Assembly: GCA_001970955.1 (NCBI GenBank)
Contig: MPUH01000193.1
Location: 20,513 to 84,512, forward strand
Source of the DNA: Stentor coeruleus
Taxonomy: Eukaryota > Ciliophora > Heterotrichea > Heterotrichida > Stentoridae
Direction: 5' to 3'
Length of the DNA: 64,000 nucleotides
Shown piece after piece: positions 62,994 through 64,000 of the stretch (position 1 is the stretch's first letter; every line of letters starts with the position of its first letter). Made by a program: the position numbers and the translations under genes. The notes beneath the pieces are model-generated. The model saw nothing but the letters and a program-made list of their open reading frames with translations, had not been told where the DNA came from and searched no databases.

Positions 62994-64000
62994 CTAAGCG
63001 AAGGCTGAACTCTTCAAATGGTTAATAAACTTCATGTACCTCTGTTCAGCATGCTCATTACGTCTATAATGTTCATTGATCTGAGTTTTGCCACCGAGGT
63101 CATAGTATAACTCATCCCCAATCTTCCCAGTACATTGAATATCATCTAATCCAGGTTCCGAATTATCATACATCAATAAAAATTCATAAGGCAAATTGTT
63201 GATATAAAAATAATATACAGCATTCCAGAAAATCATCGAATATCCACATCGGAATTGTTCTAATTCTAATTTTTTCTGATTTGCTATTAAATCATTTACT
63301 AATTGTCGTAATGCTTGTGGGGATATAAAATGCGTTTCTTCTTTAATACTTGTTGGTGCTTCTTTATAATAACCAGTTTCAATACCAATCCGCACAGTTA
63401 GTTTCGGTAAGATTTTTTGATCGCAAGTTACACAAGCACTTTCATAATTATATTTAGCTTTACTCCATTTTAAAGCAATATCATCAGCTTTAAGAACTCT
63501 ACCACATTTTTTGCAAGTTTCTTTTACAACAAAAGCAATTTCTTGTTTAGCGAATACATTTTTATCACCTGGTTTAGTAAAAACCCTTCTAAACCCTGGT
63601 TTTTTTATATCATTTTGTTTTGTACTAAACTCATTTAAATAATTATCATCACATTGCATAAGCCCATTATAATCATCAGGTTTTATTTTTGATACAATTT
63701 TCTGAAGTATATGTAAAGTTTCAGTATCAGTTTGGATTTTAGCAGAGTTCATATATCTTAACAAAGGTAAAGATAATGCTGGATGCGTTGTATAGCATTT
63801 TTCTAGTAAATTTTTATATAAGGATATTGTAGAACTAGTTGTATTATGTTGTAAACGATCAGCGATGTTTATAAGTTCATTCATTCTTAGGTTATGTTCT
63901 GAATAATCTTGCATACAAATAAACAATCCCCATAAATCCATCCAACAAGTTAACAAGGATTCTGCATTAGTTCTCCATATTGGGGCTGTTAGTATTTTTT
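62994..64000 (-). CDS. DENND4: DENND4-like protein, C-terminal part (5' end beyond window)
   Basis: The frame is open to the window edge, so the start is missing and the listed 335 codons are the C-terminal part of a larger protein. A helical, repeat-like region (LYKNLLEKCYTTHPALSLP) is followed by a double Cys-pair finger CKKCGRVLKADDIALKW...CVTCDQKILPKLTV, then ISPQALRQLVNDLIAN and MIFWNAVYYFYINNLPYEFLL. This finger-plus-ISPxxLR-plus-IFWNxxWxF order is the C-terminal module of DENND4/MYCBP-type Rab exchange factors. The DENN domain itself would lie upstream and cannot be seen. DENND4 proteins activate Rab10 in animals; the target here is unknown. Confidence 0.72.
   Translation of the reverse strand, partial: KILTAPIWRTNAESLLTCWMDLWGLFICMQDYSEHNLRMNELINIADRLQHNTTSSTISLYKNLLEKCYTTHPALSLPLLRYMNSAKIQTDTETLHILQKIVSKIKPDDYNGLMQCDDNYLNEFSTKQNDIKKPGFRRVFTKPGDKNVFAKQEIAFVVKETCKKCGRVLKADDIALKWSKAKYNYESACVTCDQKILPKLTVRIGIETGYYKEAPTSIKEETHFISPQALRQLVNDLIANQKKLELEQFRCGYSMIFWNAVYYFYINNLPYEFLLMYDNSEPGLDDIQCTGKIGDELYYDLGGKTQINEHYRRNEHAEQRYMKFINHLKSSAFA

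Overview
The window is macronuclear-type DNA from a heterotrich ciliate, most likely Stentor or a close relative. The evidence is an AT-rich genome, the standard genetic code (TAA, TAG and TGA all end recognisable genes), dense genes with short intergenic gaps, and spliceosomal introns of exactly 15 nt. Four such introns were found by hand; each starts GTAA, ends TAG or CAG and has an A at position 10. The gene set is eukaryotic and ciliate-like: an IP3/ryanodine-type Ca2+ channel, a PMCA pump, a CDPK, a CK1-like kinase, dCache receptors, a septin and an NHE fused to a cyclic-nucleotide-binding domain.

Layout. 0-10 kb: the 5' end of a glutathione-S-transferase-like gene with an acylation motif, a four-TM protein, and one IP3-receptor-like channel of about 2,573 aa that looks split only because of assembly duplications. 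10-25 kb: succinyl-CoA ligase beta, PMCA, a septin, a C2H2 protein, a syntaxin-18-like SNARE with two 15-nt introns, CDPK and a CK1-like kinase lacking a metal-binding Asn. 25-35 kb: a WD40 protein with a zinc motif, a non-autonomous Merlin/IS1595-type DNA transposon with TIRs and TSD, a bacterial-type SleB hydrolase, an HSP110-like chaperone and a TFxPxI-repeat protein. 36-48 kb: two tandem dCache receptors, a cathepsin L homologue whose nucleophile Cys is His, eL39 with an intron after its ATG, and two more WD40 genes. 48-57 kb: a zinc-motif coiled-coil protein, several unrecognised genes, Rab2 and an NHE-CNBD protein with an altered transport motif. 57-63 kb: a gene-poor stretch with a 166-bp short insertion bounded by a 14-bp TSD, a decayed ISXO2/Merlin transposase, a C2H2 protein and an Alba-like ORF. 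63-64 kb: the C-terminal part of a DENND4-like protein.

There is no operon logic. Ca2+ handling (channel, pump, CDPK) and membrane traffic (Rab2, syntaxin 18, DENN) recur but the genes are not arranged as units.

Five single N bases are each flanked by a direct duplication of 40-152 bp with 0 to 2 mismatches. These are unmerged contig overlaps; collapsing them leaves one intact reading frame in every case. A 37-bp duplication without an N splits a WD40 gene in the same way.

The most unusual signal is compositional. Intergenic regions change sharply from G/T-rich (C almost absent) on their left to A/C-rich (G almost absent) on their right, whatever the orientation of the flanking genes, and weaker switches of the same polarity occur inside long genes.
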